From Anisakis pegreffii (Eukaryota; Nematoda; Chromadorea; Rhabditida; Anisakidae): DNA of 64,000 nt. The notes under the pieces were generated by a model, which saw nothing but the letters and a program-made list of their open reading frames with translations, searched no databases and was not told where the DNA came from. The stretch is taken from assembly GCA_035041965.1 (NCBI GenBank), contig JAPYMA010002482.1, positions 19,034 through 83,033 of the forward strand. Direction: 5' to 3'. This document shows, one piece after another, positions 52,703 through 64,000 of this stretch. Numbering within the stretch: the stretch's first letter is position 1; every line of letters starts with the position of its first letter. The translations under genes were made by a program, and so were the position numbers.

Positions 52703-52966
52703 TCAATAGTCAGTGATTAATATCTTCCTGATGAATGCATGATGCTTTATTGCATTGTGTATCCTAATCAATGTAAAATTCCCGTTGTTGCCTGTCTTCT
52801 CCGAATGTCGATGTAGAATTTTGTACTGTGATTCAGTAGCATCGAGTCGATTAGCATCAGAGGCAGGTTTGTAAATTTCCGATAAAAGTACGCCTCTTGC
52901 CAAATGACTGTTGGTTCCAGCTGCCGTTTCGAGCACTTTCATTATGCGATTTCGTGACGGATACAG
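52703..52966 (-). CDS. Candidate exon, unknown protein
   Basis: A minus-strand frame of 87 residues begins exactly after a strong TGTTTCAG acceptor (52968-52967 is AG) and runs to a TGA at 52703. It has mixed, protein-like composition and GC content above its surroundings (LYPSRNRIMKVLETAAGTNS, then HLARGVLLSEIYKPASDANR). No family is recognised, and no partner exons were found upstream on the minus strand. It could be the last exon of an unrecognised gene or a chance frame. Confidence 0.25.
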   Translation of the reverse strand: MYPSRNRIMKVLETAAGTNSHLARGVLLSEIYKPASDANRLDATESQYKILHRHSEKTGNNGNFTLIRIHNAIKHHAFIRKILITDY

Positions 52967-53899
52967 CTGAAACACACACATACACACCCATTTGACAATG
53001 TTTAGAAATGATGATAATTACGATTAGTTATTTGAAAAGGAATGATGAATGATTATGGGTTGCATTGGGTGTTCTGCGTTGGTTCATCTAACGCCTAGCG
53101 GAAAGTGCTGGATGTAAAATTTATGGCTTGTCATACGAACGAATCAAATTGTGCCGTGGAATTTGTGAAAAATGCCTTGCTCTGGTTGGATTCTTAGATT
53201 TTCTTCGCATACTCATACGACGATGAATCACGCGTCTTTGTTTGCTTCATTCATGCAAATACAAACATATCCATCCATGCACCTTTACATCTTCACGCAT
53301 CATACTTTGAACTGTTTGGTGATTTCATGTGACAAACGGCTCTGTGCAGTAAAAACCCATCTTTTCTATTCATGTGCGTTACAAACTGTTCGCCTTTTAT
53401 GGTAGATCACCACGTCCCATATTTTCGCGATTTCACTTATCTATCGATGAAATGATCGCAAAATCCTTCTCCATCAAGTTTCACAATTCCTGTGTGAATA
53501 GTTTGTTCATAATAATCATGCTCCATAAACAAGTTCACTCGCACCTTCGCTTCAGCCCGCAAACACATCATGATCATTCACCTGTAACTTTATAATGTAA
53601 TTCGACAAGCCAATTAGTACAGTCGTTTTTAACGTTGTTACTGCTGTCAGCATACAGTAATTTGTAACATTGTCAGTGTTTTGTTGCATGCATCAATTAT
53701 GTTTTATTACTCATTAGAACTGTAAATTTGGATCGTGAAACGCGAACAATTATAAAGTTAGTTATAATGAGACGAGTAATTACGCGTGTGCTGGTGACCG
53801 TTGTATAAATATTCATTCATTTTCAGAGTTTTGTACAGGCAGCGTTGTGTGGTGGTTTTGTTTGGTGAAAATTGCTCATTCAATTCAAAATTGCAAAAA

Positions 53900-56800
53900 A
53901 TGGTTTTATTGTATTCCTCATCAACATATCATCAGTCCAGTTGTTCATCGTCCGCATCCAATGCAACAAAACCGTTTTCGTCGATAGGACAACAACAGCA
54001 TCTGAATAAATTCAATATATCTTCTGCATCTTCTTCTCCGCAACCTTCTTCCACGTCGATCCGATTCCAATCATCCGATACTCTATTCACCGCCCCCTTA
54101 GTAACCTCCTCTTCCCTCAGTGATCTTTCCTCTTCATATCCCTATCGCTCTCTACCTATCCAATTTCGGTGAGTGAAGCACTTCTTGCTACTTTTTATTT
54201 TTACTTGAGGATCGTGCTGCAGCAGTTCTTTTCTCTTATGTTCGAAAACATTCTAAATTGTGCAGCAAAACTTTGAATCCAAACATAGGTTTAGAAATAA
54301 CTGATGAAAAGCGATTAGATTGATCATTATCTTAGAGTAATTATTCACTTCGTGACGAAGATTTGATATATGGATAAGTTTGGTCGATGATCTGAATTTC
54401 AGTGAAAGATATTCTTGACTTCAGTGATGTCAGTCTTCTGAAATAAAATGTAGAGGAAGTGAGCCAACACATTCCATAATCCATTAATAAACAGAGTGAT
54501 TGTAAATACTACGTTTCAGGTTGGATGAGTTGGGGACGGAAATGGAGTCCGAGGATGATGACTGCTCTGAGAGCTCCTCTGTCACCTCGGATGGAGCCTC
54601 CAGTTTCGACTCTAGGTAAGAGACAAAATAACATATTAAAGCAAATCAATTGCTCTTTTCTTTTAGTTGCTTACTGTAGCAGTAATTTTTGCTGTTCAGT
54701 CCGAATTTGAACACAAGCATACCCATTTTTCAAAAAACAACAAACTACCTGCAGTTTGAAGTTTTCGTGAAACATTCGTTCGGAACAGTCTGAATTCCAA
54801 GAATAGCTTCATATTAAGGCTGTTTCTAGATGAAATGTTTGCTTTTAGCTCAGTTTGCTCAATGGCGAACGAATTGGATAGCTTGAACGAACGTCGACGT
54901 GAAATGCTTCAACTTTCGATCTCTAAAATTCAGACGATGAATACATCAAACGTGGCTGTCTCGTTGCGTAAATCACTCCTCATCTATAACACGATGAAGT
55001 CTTTGCAGGTAGAGGGATAACTGATTGAGGAAGGCTTGAGACAGAAATCAATCGATAGAGATGAATGATCATTGATGAATCTCTTATCGATTGATTTCCT
55101 TGTATCTTCTATTTGCTGATTTCATCGTTGTCACATCACGTTGTCTCGTTAAGTGTAATCAATTTCTATGCTGTTTCTGAATTAGAATGCATTGAAGCTG
55201 TGCAAATCAAAGAGTTTCGAGGAAGAATTGTCGTTAACACAGAATTCAGGATATACTAAACTTTCAGCGAGAACTGGAAGAGAGTGGTGAAGATATGTAT
55301 GGTAGTCTGATAGAGGGAAGTGGGGTATCGACAACGCGGGATGAAGATGTGCTGGTTGGTGAAGAGATGCTCAGAAGTGATAACATCTCAACTGGTAACA
55401 ACACTGAACAACGTTGGAATGAGTATGATTGGCATGATATGAATAGCAATGACAGTCGTCGATTTGAACAATCGTCACTGTTCGCGTATGATCAGCGGGA
55501 GGGTCAACAACGTGACACTAGTAACTACTGGTGGAGTAGCTGGAATATTGCTGGTGATAATGATGATAACAACAATAACAGTGTCATGCGCTTCAACCAT
55601 GACATTATTGGTGAGGGACGTTGCGAAACCATTCAGGTTCGCTGCACTCTTTACCATCTCATTCAGCATTCGCAGTTTTGATCAGATGACGCATTGCAAC
55701 ACTCATTACCTTATGCTATCATCAGAGTTACGATTGAGAATGCTATGATCTGTTGAGGAATCCAGTGGAAGTAATGGGGCATTAATGATTTTTGCGACAG
55801 CTTTTCTGTCTTCCTGGTTGACCTATTGTCTTTAGAAGCGTTTCGAGTGCGTGTTTAAGCAGGTTGACGTTTGATGAATGAAAGAATTTACATGAAATCA
55901 TCCGAAAGTAAAGCAACACGATGAAAAGAAAGCGGAGAGTGTGAAGCAGAGTAATAATCACATTTCTTTTGCCTAACATACAGTTGTCGGCTAGTTGAAT
56001 GTGAAGAATTCGTTAGTTTTTGAAGTATAATGGAGCTGTGAGTTTGTAATATATGTTATGCGTAGGTTGTTAACGCCTTGTTCATAAATGATAAGCAGTG
56101 CCTTCGAAGTATCTGATTGCTTCCTTTAGCGAAAAACCTACTTCTCTGTATTTGTCAGATCTCTCTCCGTACTAGTGCAAGCATAAATGCATGTGAGTAG
56201 GAGTGAATGTGTGGTTAATTGAGGTATTTGAAGAGGTAGATGATGTATGAGTGGCGGTAGCACATGCATAAGAACTTATCAGAAAGATTTGGAAGCAGTG
56301 AGCGATCGATTGATTGATTGATTTGTTGATTGTATGTGGACGTGGAAAACCCTTAGAGAGGATTACTGAGTAATTGCTGCTTTTGGAGCTTATAAGTTGG
56401 ATATGAAGAGATCTGATGGGATGAAGCAGAAAAGCGATGGAATGTCTCTGCCTTATACTCAGGGATACAGAGATAAAAGGTGAAGCAACCAGTTGACATA
56501 AACATATTTCCACATTGAAGAAACTGAATCTGACTTTAGGAAGATCGAACAAAATACACTGGCGAATATAATATATTTCCTGATATACCGTCGCAAACGT
56601 GACCACTTATTACTAAATAAAATCGTAATGCTGGCTAGTAAACTCGTATATAAGAGTTTAGTCAGCATACAAATGAATACGTTTGTTATCTCGTGCTAAT
56701 CATCCACTAGCAATTTACCACGAGCTCATGTACATGTCAATCATTAAAGCATTCATTCCCAAGCTATTGCAAAGTATTTGAAATGTAGATAACGTTGAAC

Positions 56801-57624
56801 GTATGATATGTTAGATGAGAGATGAGTCATACAGCTTCAAATTGTGTGAAATAACTTACTGCAGATCATTAATATGGTATCGATCAAATTGTTTCATAGT
56901 CACTTTAATTCATTTAGCCATTAGCGAATGTATGAAAATGGGCGATGCAATTTGTCGCATGAATTATCAAAGTTAATTGCATGGAATGCTTTATCTGTCT
57001 AATTCCAATTTATTCTGACGTAATGATTAAGAATTTTGAAAAAAAAAACAATACAGTGAATAATATTCATGAAACCTGATTAATTGGTTCAGTTAGTCAT
57101 TAGGTGTGGTGATCAATTTCCGTCCTTTCATTCCCCTCCTAAGATAGCTTCCAGAACCGGCTAGTATTAAGAAATTGGCGCTACTGCAAATAACCAGAAG
57201 TTAGATGCGGATGATGACTTCAAAAGATGACTACATATTGTTGTTCACCAGTTTTGAGTGATGAATTGTTGAATTTAAGGATCTCGAGATGTACGGTGAC
57301 ATTCTGAACGAGAGCAACAAAAAGAGCAACGATAATGCGGGTTATTCTTTATTAGGTGGTGCGTATGAGTATTGGTCGTCGAGTAGCGATGCAGTAAGCA
57401 ATAGAGGCAGTAGTGCAGTAACAACGACAACGAACTCGTCCAGTGTCACCACCACCACCCCGACGTCGGCATATGCGATCGATGACTATCTAGGTATGTG
57501 GGGAGAGTGTGAAGATGACAACTACAATCCCTTGAACAACTGTAATTTGACTCAGTCCGAGATTATGCACATGTTCGGATTACCATCACATCATCTCAAC
57601 AGTCAAGTGCTTTCACAAGCTTAG
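53900..57624 (+). CDS. SERTA-domain transcriptional co-regulator
   Basis: Proposed exons: 53900-54168, 54520-54615, 54849-55008, 55250-55636 and 57280-57624, about 418 residues. Residues 1-90 are Ser/Gln-rich. An acidic Ser stretch follows (EMESEDDDCSESSSVTSDG). The SERTA domain is in exon 3: RRREMLQLSISKIQ, then SLRKSLLIYNTMKSLQ, matching the SERTAD/TRIP-Br and Drosophila Taranis pattern RRxxLxxSLxKL...SLRxSxLIxNTLRxL. The C-terminal half is Asn/Ser/Thr-rich with acidic patches and ends with LTQSEIMHMFGLP. Known SERTA proteins are nuclear co-regulators that bind E2F/DP, CDK4 or PHD-bromodomain factors; that role is inferred. A competing acceptor at 55186 adds 64 nt and would truncate the protein. 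The last-exon acceptor (ATTTAAG) is weak. A TTTTCAG site upstream of the ATG suggests a 5' UTR exon or trans-splice site. Confidence 0.75.
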
Positions 57625-59775
57625 TCGACAACAGCAACAACTGCAGCAGCACAATATCAACCAACTGTTTCTTATTATTTCTTTGTTAGGCTATTCCATT
57701 TATTTGTCTTCATTTATGCTTCACACCTAAAGAAACATGCGCTTCAAGCGTGCGCTTCTTCATGAGTCCAATTTTGACCACATCATACAAATAACTCGGC
57801 TCTTTCTTACGTCTACAGACTGGACGTAGAACCAGATAGCTCACAGTTAGCTTCAACTTGAAATTAGAGGAACTGATTCTGATATTCTGAAGCATTTCTT
57901 TGAATTCACAAGAATTAGTGGGTAAATTGGTTGAATTTTTAAAATTTCTTTGGCTGTGATGTGGTTCATTTTGGTTCTCATTTGTTCCTCATTTAGGAGT
58001 TTAAATCGCATTGTTTTGAACTGATATAAGCACCGTCCTTTGCAAACATTCACAACAAACAAAAAAATTGTAAAATTTTTCTCAAAAATTTCTCTCTTCT
58101 CATTCTCATTGCCTAATTACACTCCTCAACATATGATCTACTCAACAAAACGTTGTTGTCTGAAGTCAGTTCCACCATTGACTGATTTTTGTTATCACCA
58201 TTATCTAACACCATCCGCGATTCTGATGTGATCAACAAAATCTCTACTACCATCCAACCATCTCATTGAATACGATTGCATTATTGTGTCATCTTTACAT
58301 GTTTTTGTCACATATATACATACACATACCAGCGTCCATCATCTCGAACCTTATTATCATTGTTATCACTGAAAATCCATTCTCATTTTAGTTCAAACCT
58401 CATATACATATATAGAATTCATATTCTTATTTCGTTGTCTCTTACCATCACTTCCTTTGGGTTGAACCCGTAGACTGCTTTAGCTGAGTATTTGGAGTTC
58501 TTCGTTGATTACCCTATCAAAACCACTGTTTTTTTCGACAGACACCGATAAGCCAATGATAAGTGTTATCACCTCCTCATTACCCGTTATCTTAATCAAC
58601 ATCTGTTTTGTTCGATCCCATCCCCTGTCCACCCTAGCTTTTTCATAGTGCAGGCAACCATCTGCTAGTTGTTTTGTCCCAATTGTGTTCTTTTATTTTT
58701 GCTTTATATCGTACTGTTTATGTTGATGTCTATCAGTCAAAATTAGTTTCTTGTATATGGGTCTTCTCATTTCATCTTCTGTTGCTAGCAAGTGTATCAC
58801 TCTTCATTTCGGAGTCAGTAGATTTTATTTGATTTTCCAAATTTCTATTCCTTACTCTTCAGTGCTTAATTTACTCTTCTTCGAAAACCTCAATATATTG
58901 CCAACAGTTCTTATTTTAAAGATGTGTCTACTGTCTGATTTCATTCACCAACACTTTGTCGTTCATCGGTGTGTATCACGTGTTATAATAACTGTCAAAT
59001 ATCGCATGTGATTGTATAGTAACTCTCAATTCATTTTATCAGTCATCCTGTACTATGCATGTTATCTATTCAGTGCTTGCACATACACACACACAGTCCA
59101 TACGTTTGAATGAAATGATCCACGCGACTGTTGGCACATTATTTAAAATGAAAATCTGAATTGCCATGCGGGATGTATGTTTCTGCAGATTTGTTATCGA
59201 ATTGTTTGTTTTATGTTTTGTTATCAGATCATTCATCAGGTTATGTGTTCTTGTTATGATCGTTTGTGTAAGGACCATGTCATGTCTGGTGCCTAAATTT
59301 TGTGCATATTTTGATTATGTGTAAGTTTTGTGAATAATTTTATACATTTCATTCGTCACTTCAGGGCATCTCTTCTCATAATATCTCTAAATCCTTCAAG
59401 CATCGTTCCATCTTCTACGACTGTTATTCGTTGTGTCTTTTACTCTGCATATTTGCTATATTGATCAAGTTATTTGTTATGGTTGAGTAATAATTGTTTA
59501 TGTGTGTTCTATATGCAATATGTGTGCACGCTTATTCATACGGTATATGGTGCAGCTTTATCTCGGTATCGACGGGCAGCTGCGATACGGTATTGTTTGG
59601 CCTCGTGCGTTCGTCTGTCTGTCGATCTCTCCCTCATCTCAGTGATATTTTTTGCGTGTGCATGCGCGCTCTGTCACGTCTATAGCAGTGGCGCCCTATC
59701 ATTATATTCTCACTCGTTTATTTGTTGTGCCGATGATGTCATTCTTCCATCCGGAAACTTTTTGCGTATATTACG

Positions 59776-60001
59776 TTCCGGAAGATTCTCCTTCCATCTG
59801 GAATATACCATCACCCAGCGAGCCAGAACATTCTACCTCTCAATCCGGAATGTACCCAAATTTCGGCCTAAATTATACCGTCGCTTAAGATTCCATCTGT
59901 CCGCACGGAATATACCATCATCGGTGATCCAGAAGATTCCACTCGTCCATCGGCAATATATCCATCGTCTATTGATCCGGACGATTCCATCCTTTTGTCC
60001 G
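59776..60001 (+). repeat. Degenerate 48-bp minisatellite, about 4.5 copies
   Basis: Units begin CCRGAAGATTCYAYCT and contain GGAATATACCATC. Approximate copies: 59776-59821, 59823-59870, 59887-59928, 59929-59976 and a partial one at 59977-60001. The period of 46-48 bp is close to 16 codons. In one frame units read PEDSPSIWNIPSPSE and PEDSTRPSAIYPSSID, but length changes between copies shift the frame, so it is not an intact coding repeat. Confidence 0.7.
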
Positions 60002-61400
60002 TTCGCAAACCGGAGGAGTTTGACAAATTCGAAACGAGTTATTTGGTTTCTTCACATCGACTGTGCTCCATGAAGCAAACTGTCGTTGCATGCCTGATAA
60101 TGCCAATAAGAGAATGTATTGTTGGTTTGATGATAATGTTTAATGTAGCGGATGATTGATATCCTGTTCAGTTGTTCTATTACATTACTCCTTATCGTGC
60201 GTTGTTATTGTCTCATATTCTTCTCATTTGATGGTGCTTTTTTGCTTTAGAGGTCACGCAACGAATGCGTTTCAAGCATGCATGTGCCATAGTCAGCCAT
60301 CGTCATCGCTGCGTACGTTGCATGTCCACGAGTAGCGGGTGCAGGAGTTTAGCTAGTTGAGTCGCTGAATGGCTGTGCCATTGGCGAGCGATCGTTTATT
60401 GTTTCATTCATAAGCCAACGAAAATCAGTCGTTCAAATATACATTGAAATATATTTATTCAAAATCATCTGTATTAATTTTGCAAATAAGTTGAAAAATT
60501 CGTGTAATTATTTTTATTATTTCATATTGTATATTAATTGTTCACATTACTTACGTACCACTCAAATATGTCTCAAAAGCGGATGGCCAACATGTTGTAA
60601 TTGGTCACTGTGCGGGTCTCTCTTATTATTTCGCTGTCCCTATCCCTCTCGTGTCTGTCTATCCACTCACAACTGTTATTACTCTCTGAAACATTTGTGT
60701 GTTTCACTCTCTTTCGACTGTGCACTTTTTAAGTTGTTCGAATAATGCATTTGTTTGTATTTAACGTTTTGTGTTACGGTACTCTACAAACCAAGCATAT
60801 ACCTGTATATATTTTCAAATGCATGTTATTGAGGAATGACCGGTAAGTCACCCGTATCAATCAGTCAAACCCAGAAGATTTATTTGCTTCGTGATTCAGA
60901 GAATACTTGATGCTCGTATATAACTTACCGATCATTCGATGTAATCGTATGTAATATTGTATAGAAAGGATGTTGGAACGGGCTCTATGCTACGGCCTTC
61001 AACGATTTTGAATCTCTTACGTGAGTGAAGTGCTCGTCAGATGGTTGGTAGCGCTGTCGTGGTGCAGGTCATGCTCCTGGCGTGTATGTCTCACGAGAGT
61101 GCGCATTCGTCGACGGGTCACTGCAACTCGGCACAAAACCTCTGTATGTGTTGTTTTAGTGGTTGTTGTCGCGTTATGTGCTGTACATTGTGGTGTGTTT
61201 ATTTTGTAATAAACGGTAATCAATTAATTTCCTACTGTGCTTGTTCTTTCGGACGATGTGATTTGACTCCTATTGACCTCTGCATGTTGATTTTTCTTTT
61301 ATATACTACATATATTTTTGTTTGTAACTTCATCTCCGATTATCATTTCTCCTCATGTATACATCATGTTAGAAGTACATACGTACGTACGCGCAATGCT

Positions 61401-61420
61401 ATACGATAATATTATCGTAT
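61401..61420. repeat. Perfect 20-bp palindrome
   Basis: ATACGATAATATTATCGTAT is identical to its own reverse complement over 20 bp. It follows an alternating GTACATACGTACGTACG tract (61375-61391). It could extrude as a small cruciform or be a dimer-binding site; no function is shown. Confidence 0.85.
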
Positions 61421-61887
61421 TCACCATCTTCGTGCAAACTTCGAACACATTCTGTTTATTCTTTACCGTGAGTCGTCTGTCTCAATTGCCAACAAACGCA
61501 ACGCGATATTTTACAATTAGTGTGTTGTTTCGTTCAGTTATTTAATCGGTCATTCAATTGATATCTCTCATACAAACATACATTTTGCGTGTTTTATGGT
61601 TCGTTTTTTACTGCAATATTTTCATTTATTTGTTTGTTGTATGTATAATAATGATTGAATTAGTCATGAGATCAAAATTGAACGAATTGCGTGTTTGTAT
61701 GATTGCATCATCATCATCCATCATGTACATTCTGATTTGTATATTGACTTCATTTGATAATCATAATTTGGATAATAGTGGTTGTTTGCTATTTGCACAA
61801 ATCATGATAATTTTTATAATGATACAAATCGAAGTATTGTCTTAGATGGCGTATTGCACTTCGTTAATTTTATTGTATGATATATTC

Positions 61888-61893
61888 AATAAA
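61888..61893 (+). terminator. Candidate distal poly(A) signal
   Basis: AATAAA in TTCAATAAAATAAAATC, about 4.3 kb past the SERTA stop codon and at the right edge of the T-rich plus-strand region. Whether any transcript reaches here is unknown. Confidence 0.3.
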
Positions 61894-64000
61894 ATAAAAT
61901 CATTCAGTTAAATCCACTGTTTTTCACCACATGTTCATGCTCTCATTTAATGGCTAGTGACTGCTTCAATGCTATGAGTGCGCCGTTCGAGAGAAGTTTC
62001 ATTATAAATTAGCTATTAAAACAGTTATTAAAGAAAATCAATGAGAGTTCGCGACCATTTTATAAAGCAGTATCATCATAGCGTTCGAAAATTCACTTAT
62101 TGTGAATAACATCAATAACTAATGTTTTCGATGGAAGGAAATTGACTCCTCCAAAGTCCTTCTGTCATCTCAATTACTTGGTTTCTGCCTTTGTTGACGA
62201 ACGAACTGAATGGGTAATGCATCTTAATAAGTTTTGATACAGTGTTATGTTTGGTTGGATGAGCGGTTGCTGAATTTCAAGGGCACGAAATGATTAGTTT
62301 AATAGCATTGACGAGGTTAAAGCATTGTTGAGCTATTTCTTTCATGTTCTCACAAAGGCTAATGCAATGTTCATGAAGAAGCATCTGTCTTCTCATATAA
62401 ATGCATGATTCTTTCTTCGTTTCTTCTAGTAAACTTTTCATCATCTCTAAATTCATTCAATCGATCGCGCAAATGCTAAGTATAAATTATAAATATGAAG
62501 ATTCAGTTATAGTATGCAATGAATGATCTTTCACGTAGAAATTTTACAGTGGAAAGCGTTTATTTGAAAATCAATTTCCTGGAATACGCGATATGTTGTG
62601 CTGATTGATAGAGGGCCGTCAAAAGTTTTATTCGCGTTTAGTCATTACTGAATAACTTCAGTTAAGTATCAATTACAATCATTAGACACGATAAATTGCA
62701 TAGAACTTGAAGCAGACATAAGAATCGTTAACAAATTATGCCTTTTTAGCAATATTAATATCACTTTACTTATCGATCAGGTTCAGAAAGAAGTTCTCTC
62801 CGCGATCAAAATCATTCCCATCATATGGATTACCACTACTTTTTGGTCAGTCAGTCCTAGCATTGTTTTAACTGCAATCGAAAATGGTGTTGTTTTATGA
62901 GCTGCAGTGCATTCAAAGTATCTTCTATTTACTCACTGACCAGCGATTAAGCCTGCTCTGAGATATCCTTTACCATCTAGGTGTACTGCTTTGTATTTAG
63001 AGTTATAGCTTCGTTAAATTTTATCCATCAATATTTTGAATGTAAAAATCACTGGGCCAGTACTTTCTGACATCTCATTGGGTATTATTTTACAAATTTG
63101 TACGACTGTACTCAAATCAAAGGGATGTGTCAAAATAACGAGTGAATCAGAGGGCTATCATTCATAAAGAGATCGTAGATCCAAATCACAAACGTCATCG
63201 ATCCACTCACGGCAATTATCCCACTTCAGTTTAATTACCCGTCCCCCTCCTGTCCACCACTCAACTCTTTCCGTTCGTTCTCCTCGCTCAGCCATCTAAA
63301 TTTATTGTTGATCGTGAATAAAACATAGAAAGAGGGACGAGGTATAATTCCATTTCTGAATTATAATCATTGAACATTGCTCATCAATTTTTTGATTATT
63401 ATTATCAGTTTAATACTTATTGTTAGAGAGATTTTATTACAACCGATTTAGCACTCGAGACTGTCAACGAAGCGATAAATTCGACATGAAATTAAAACAG
63501 CAATATAATTAAGAGACTATAATTTCGAGCAACCGAACATTGGAATAGTTTAAAATTACACTCAACATACGGCAACAAATTTGTAGTTGTTTAAGTTGTA
63601 GTAATAGGTGAATGTATTTGTACTTTAAATGTGCGACTGGCTGATATCATGTGTGCTGTTCGATGTTGACTGCATATGTCAAAATTGAGCATTGTTTTGT
63701 CTGCTCTTCAATTACTGATAACGAACTGCATGCGAAACGAATTCACTTTCGTAAAACACTTTATTGCCGTTATTGTTGATTCACTTCAAAGCCATTTCAT
63801 TCACTTACTGATATCGTCTCGTTTTGCCGGCTTATGAATCGCCGTTCTATGTTTGGTTGTGTGCTCTGACCAGGTGCAGGAATTCATCGTTTTATTCATT
63901 GATAAACTAAAATTCATTTCGTGTAAACTTAAATTCTTTTTTTCATTCTGTTGTCTTTTAGTGTTGTGAATCGTTTTGCTATTGTTAAATACGAACGGAT

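Larger units (their letters stand above)
35753..53899. other. 18-kb gene-poor region
   Basis: No recognisable gene was found. Reading frames are short and AT-rich (the longest are 107-138 codons, for example 37805-38221 minus, 42690-43013 plus and 47731-48072 plus) and show no domain. Local GC-richer islands occur at about 44925-45010 and 50180-50470. The stretch may be upstream regulatory DNA or a long 5' UTR intron of the SERTA gene; a TTTTCAG acceptor at 53814-53826 just upstream of its ATG fits a spliced leader or 5' UTR exon. Weak exon candidates and repeats are listed separately. Confidence 0.5.
57625..64000. other. Gene-free T-rich region downstream of the SERTA gene
   Basis: About 6.4 kb. 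From about 58000 to 61850 the plus strand is strongly T-rich, producing many Phe/Leu/Ser-rich plus-strand frames (for example 59474-60073, 199 codons) that show no domain and are judged non-coding. Part could be a long 3' UTR, since AATAAA signals occur at 61888-61893. From 61900 to the window end nothing recognisable was seen. The minisatellite and palindrome are listed separately. Confidence 0.5.

Noticed and set aside
58465..58474. AACCCGTAGA, the 5' end of the miR-100 family
   Set aside because: Only ten bases match and I see no flanking hairpin with the expected star strand.
59474..60073. 199-codon plus-strand frame, the second longest here
   Set aside because: It lies in T-rich low-complexity DNA and crosses the minisatellite out of phase with the best repeat frame; composition is skewed to Ser, Arg, Leu and Phe, with no domain.
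63229..63240. GTTTAATTACCC, a 12-nt match to the nematode SL1 spliced leader
   Set aside because: The match stops there: the rest of the leader and its donor are absent and no SL RNA fold or Sm site follows.
1..64000. CRISPR arrays, bacterial operons, rRNA, telomeric TTAGGC arrays, transposase or reverse transcriptase genes
   Set aside because: None seen on reading; the window is eukaryotic and no such sequence or protein motif was found.

Overview
This window is eukaryotic nuclear DNA, most likely from a nematode. Genes are split into many short exons, and most introns end in the nematode-style acceptor TTTTCAG/TTTCAG. The DNA is AT-rich. The proteins are ordinary animal housekeeping and signalling families. 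No bacterial, viral or organellar gene was seen. The nematode call rests on splice style and general protein character, so treat it as probable.

Layout from left to right. (1) 1-3300 has no firm gene but holds a 785-bp foldback element (283-1067) whose arms of about 330 bp are diverged inverted copies. (2) 3329-4573 (minus) is the 3' end of a gene with a C-terminal immunoglobulin I-set domain. (3) 7672-7790 (minus) is a tRNA-Leu(CAA) with an anticodon-loop intron. (4) 8908-15081 (plus) is an organic-cation/carnitine-type transporter (SLC22, MFS) in 12-13 exons. (5) 18311-22482 (minus) is a GTPBP2-like translational GTPase; its first coding exon was not found. (6) 30458-32007 (plus) is a complete protein-L-isoaspartate O-methyltransferase of 226 aa. 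(7) 33939-35752 (minus) is a complete tubulin-folding cofactor B of 235 aa, convergent with the methyltransferase. (8) 35753-53899 is about 18 kb with no recognisable gene. (9) 53900-57624 (plus) is a serine-rich SERTA-domain protein of about 418 aa. (10) 57625-64000 is T-rich plus-strand sequence without a recognisable gene, perhaps partly a long 3' UTR, with a 48-bp minisatellite and a perfect 20-bp palindrome.

The genes do not form an operon or pathway. They alternate in strand with kilobase gaps. Exon structures were built by hand, joining exons by reading-frame phase and family motifs. For the transporter, GTPase, methyltransferase and cofactor B all internal phases close. Remaining uncertainty: the transporter tail, the 5' end of the GTPase, the Ig gene upstream of its last exons, and one acceptor in the SERTA gene.

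No clearly new biological system was found. The best leads are a GTPBP2-like GTPase whose switch II has DLAG-Asp where the family has DLAG-His, a SERTA protein with two competing in-frame acceptors, the foldback element, and a strong G-quadruplex candidate in the gene-poor stretch.
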